Shown here in pieces: positions 15,232 through 16,439 of a DNA stretch of 16,439 bases. How positions within the stretch are numbered: position 1 is the first letter of the stretch; every line of letters begins with the position of its first letter. Origin of the DNA: an uncultured Geobacteraceae bacterium (GTDB taxonomy: Bacteria; Desulfobacterota; Desulfuromonadia; Desulfuromonadales; Geopsychrobacteraceae); the NCBI GenBank assembly GCA_937958075.1, contig CALFFB010000255.1, positions 1 through 16,439 of the forward strand, given 5' to 3'. The notes under the pieces were generated by a model. That model saw nothing but the letters and a program-made list of their open reading frames with translations, searched no databases and was not told where the DNA came from. A program made the position numbers and the translations under genes.

Positions 15232-15349
15232 TTTCGCATGGTCTCGTAACTTCCATTCCAAGGGACGCTTTGCGCCATCCCTGGCCACTTGACTGTCGCC
15301 ATCCAGGCGACAGACACCCTTGTCATGGAAGCCACGAACCCATGCGGAA
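15232..15349. repeat. Large imperfect inverted repeat with inner hairpins, possible MITE/REP-like element or structured leader
   Basis: The two 33-base arms (15232-15264 and 15317-15349) are complementary at 26 positions plus one G-T pair. Paired blocks are CGCATGG with CCATGCG, TCGT with ACGA, CTTCCAT with ATGGAAG and CAAGGG with CCCTTG, separated by symmetric 2x2 mismatches. The 52-base interior holds a perfect 8-bp hairpin CTGTCGCC-ATCCA-GGCGACAG (15293-15313) and a smaller one GCCA-TCCC-TGGC (15274-15285), so the whole can fold as a branched, cloverleaf-like structure. No T-run follows, so it is not an ordinary terminator. It fills most of the gap between the AhbD-like gene and hemE. Confidence 0.6.
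15293..15313. repeat. Perfect 8-bp hairpin inside the larger inverted repeat
   Basis: CTGTCGCC and GGCGACAG pair fully around the 5-base loop ATCCA. It is the most stable part of the larger element and would form in DNA or in a transcript of either strand. Confidence 0.75.
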
Positions 15350-15397
15350 CAATTAAATTTTTACCGCTAAGAAATATCTGCCAATCAGCCGAATTTA

Positions 15398-15403
15398 AAG
15401 GAG
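15398..15403 (+). promoter_or_regulatory. Ribosome binding site of hemE
   Basis: AAGGAG lies 8 bases before the ATG at 15412. An ATG at 15405 is out of frame. The preceding 15350-15397 stretch is AT-rich and could hold a promoter, but no convincing -35/-10 pair was found. Confidence 0.6.
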
Positions 15404-15411
15404 AATGCTCT

Positions 15412-16439
15412 ATGTCCGAATACAATTTCATTAAAGCCTGCTGGGGGCAGCCTGTCGATCGGGTGCCGGTATGGCTGATGCGTCAGGCCGGGCGCTACCT
15501 GCCCCAGTACAAGGCGGTGCGGGCGCAGGGCGGCGGCACCTTTCTTGACCTGTGCAAGGATCCGGCGCGGGCAGCGGAGGTCACCATCCAGCCCATCGAT
15601 ATCCTCGATGCCGATGCGGCCATCCTCTTTTCCGATATCCTTACCCCCATCGAGCCCATGGGCCTCAAGCTCGATTTCGTGCCGGGGCCGGTCTTCGAGA
15701 ATCCGGTGCGCACCCGGGCTGATGTTGAGGCTCTGGTTGTACCTGACGATATGGCCGAGGCGGTCTCCTACGTGCCGGAGATCATCAAGCGGCTGCGGGT
15801 GGCCTTTGAGGGGCGGGTGCCCCTCATCGGTTTCGGCGGCGCGCCCTTTACCCTGTGCTGCTACATGGTGGAAGGCAAGGGGAGCAAGGATTTCGCCAGC
15901 CTCAAGCAGATGATGTATTCGGACTTTCCCCTGTATGACGCCCTGATGGAGAAGGTGACGGAGATGGACCGGCGCTATCTGAACATGCAGATCGCCGCCG
16001 GCGCCCAGGCCATCCAGATTTTCGATACCTGGGGCGGACTTCTCGCGCCTCACGACTTTGAGCGTTATAACCTGCCCTATGTCAAACGCCTGATCGACGG
16101 CCTCGACCGCAAGGATATCCCGATTATCTACTTCGTCAAGAACGGTGGCGGCATGTTGGAACTGGTCAAACAGGCGGGCAGCGATGTCGTCGGCCTCGAC
16201 TGGCACGTCAACCTGGGCAGGGCGCGGGATATCCTCGGGGATGATGTGGCGGTGCAGGGCAACCTTGACCCGACAGTTCTTTACGCGCCCAAGGACTACA
16301 TTGAAAAAGAAGTGCAGCGCATTCTCAATGAAAATGCCGATCGTCCCGGCTTTATCTTCAACCTGGGCCACGGTATCCTGCCGACGGTGCCGCCGGAAAA
16401 CGCCATTCACATGGTGGAGTGTGTGCATCGGCTGAGCCA
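15412..16439 (+). CDS. hemE: HemE, uroporphyrinogen III decarboxylase, 3' end cut by window edge
   Basis: HemE decarboxylates the four acetate side chains of uroporphyrinogen III to give coproporphyrinogen III, a cofactor-free cytoplasmic step of heme synthesis. The frame is open from the ATG at 15412 to the right edge (342 codons). HemE is usually about 340-350 residues, so only a few C-terminal residues are missing. The signature WLMRQAGRYLPQY carries the substrate-binding arginines Arg24 and Arg28. ILFSDILTPIEPMGL supplies the conserved aspartate. GFGGAPFTLCCYMVEGKGSKDF is the second family signature, with two Cys where most enzymes have Ala-Ser. IQIFDTWGGLL, LDWHVNL, VQGNLDP and FNLGHGILP follow in family order. 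It lies 188 bases after the AhbD-like gene, in the same direction, beyond the inverted-repeat element. Whether the two are co-transcribed is not clear from sequence. Confidence 0.96.
   Translation, partial: MSEYNFIKACWGQPVDRVPVWLMRQAGRYLPQYKAVRAQGGGTFLDLCKDPARAAEVTIQPIDILDADAAILFSDILTPIEPMGLKLDFVPGPVFENPVRTRADVEALVVPDDMAEAVSYVPEIIKRLRVAFEGRVPLIGFGGAPFTLCCYMVEGKGSKDFASLKQMMYSDFPLYDALMEKVTEMDRRYLNMQIAAGAQAIQIFDTWGGLLAPHDFERYNLPYVKRLIDGLDRKDIPIIYFVKNGGGMLELVKQAGSDVVGLDWHVNLGRARDILGDDVAVQGNLDPTVLYAPKDYIEKEVQRILNENADRPGFIFNLGHGILPTVPPENAIHMVECVHRLS

Noticed and set aside
14207..15256. 349-residue open frame on the - strand opposite the AhbD-like gene
   Set aside because: Antisense shadow; the + strand frame carries the intact radical SAM and SPASM motifs.
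15250..15331. Inverted repeat as a tRNA or a known riboswitch
   Set aside because: No anticodon arm, T-loop or acceptor end fits, and no conserved riboswitch core (cobalamin, heme-related or other) was recognised.
15087..15431. 114-residue open frame on the - strand spanning the inverted-repeat element
   Set aside because: Most of it is antisense to the AhbD-like gene or lies in the repeat. A repeat family can give the same spurious small protein in many places, so it was not called a gene.
15385..16428. 347-residue open frame on the - strand opposite hemE
   Set aside because: It is the antisense shadow of hemE, which is unmistakable by its signatures on the + strand and simply runs off the window without a stop.
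1..16439. CRISPR arrays, insertion sequences, prophage or attachment sites
   Set aside because: No regularly spaced repeats, transposase or integrase motifs, or tRNA-flanked direct repeats were seen in either strand.

Overview
The window looks like chromosome from an anaerobic deltaproteobacterium, most likely of the Desulfuromonadales (Geobacter, Pelobacter and Desulfuromonas relatives). This is an inference from gene content: a gspC-to-gspN type II secretion operon that includes the short GspN, an anaerobic radical SAM heme synthase-like gene beside hemE, a GC-rich composition, and gene products that read like that group. No rRNA or other marker fixes the taxon.

Bases 1-10976 (+ strand) hold one tightly packed type II secretion system (T2SS) operon in the order gspC (3' end only), D, E, F, G, H, I, J, K, L, M, N. 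Most junctions overlap or are separated by a few bases. Together the genes supply the outer-membrane secretin (D), the assembly ATPase (E), the inner-membrane platform (C, F, L, M), the major pseudopilin (G), the minor pseudopilins (H, I, J, K) and the accessory protein N. The prepilin peptidase GspO and any pilotin are not in the window.

Bases 11063-12714 (- strand) hold a two-component system that converges on gspN. The histidine kinase is translated first, and its stop overlaps the start of an OmpR-family response regulator by ATGA. The kinase has two membrane segments, almost no external loop and no HAMP domain. It is divergent from a 352-residue flavin-dependent nitronate monooxygenase-like protein (12854-13912, + strand). 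The 139-bp divergent spacer holds a TTACAC direct repeat with an 11-bp period, abutting a candidate promoter. This is the geometry expected for an OmpR-family regulator site.

A strong bidirectional terminator (13954-13996) isolates the last block. That block is an AhbD-type radical SAM/SPASM protein (14120-15223), then a 188-bp gap with a large imperfect inverted repeat that can fold into a branched structure (15232-15349), then hemE, uroporphyrinogen decarboxylase (15412 to the window edge, lacking only its last few residues). The pairing of AhbD (siroheme-dependent heme route) with HemE (coproporphyrinogen route) is the most biologically interesting point. It suggests a possible hybrid anaerobic route to heme, which the sequence alone cannot prove.
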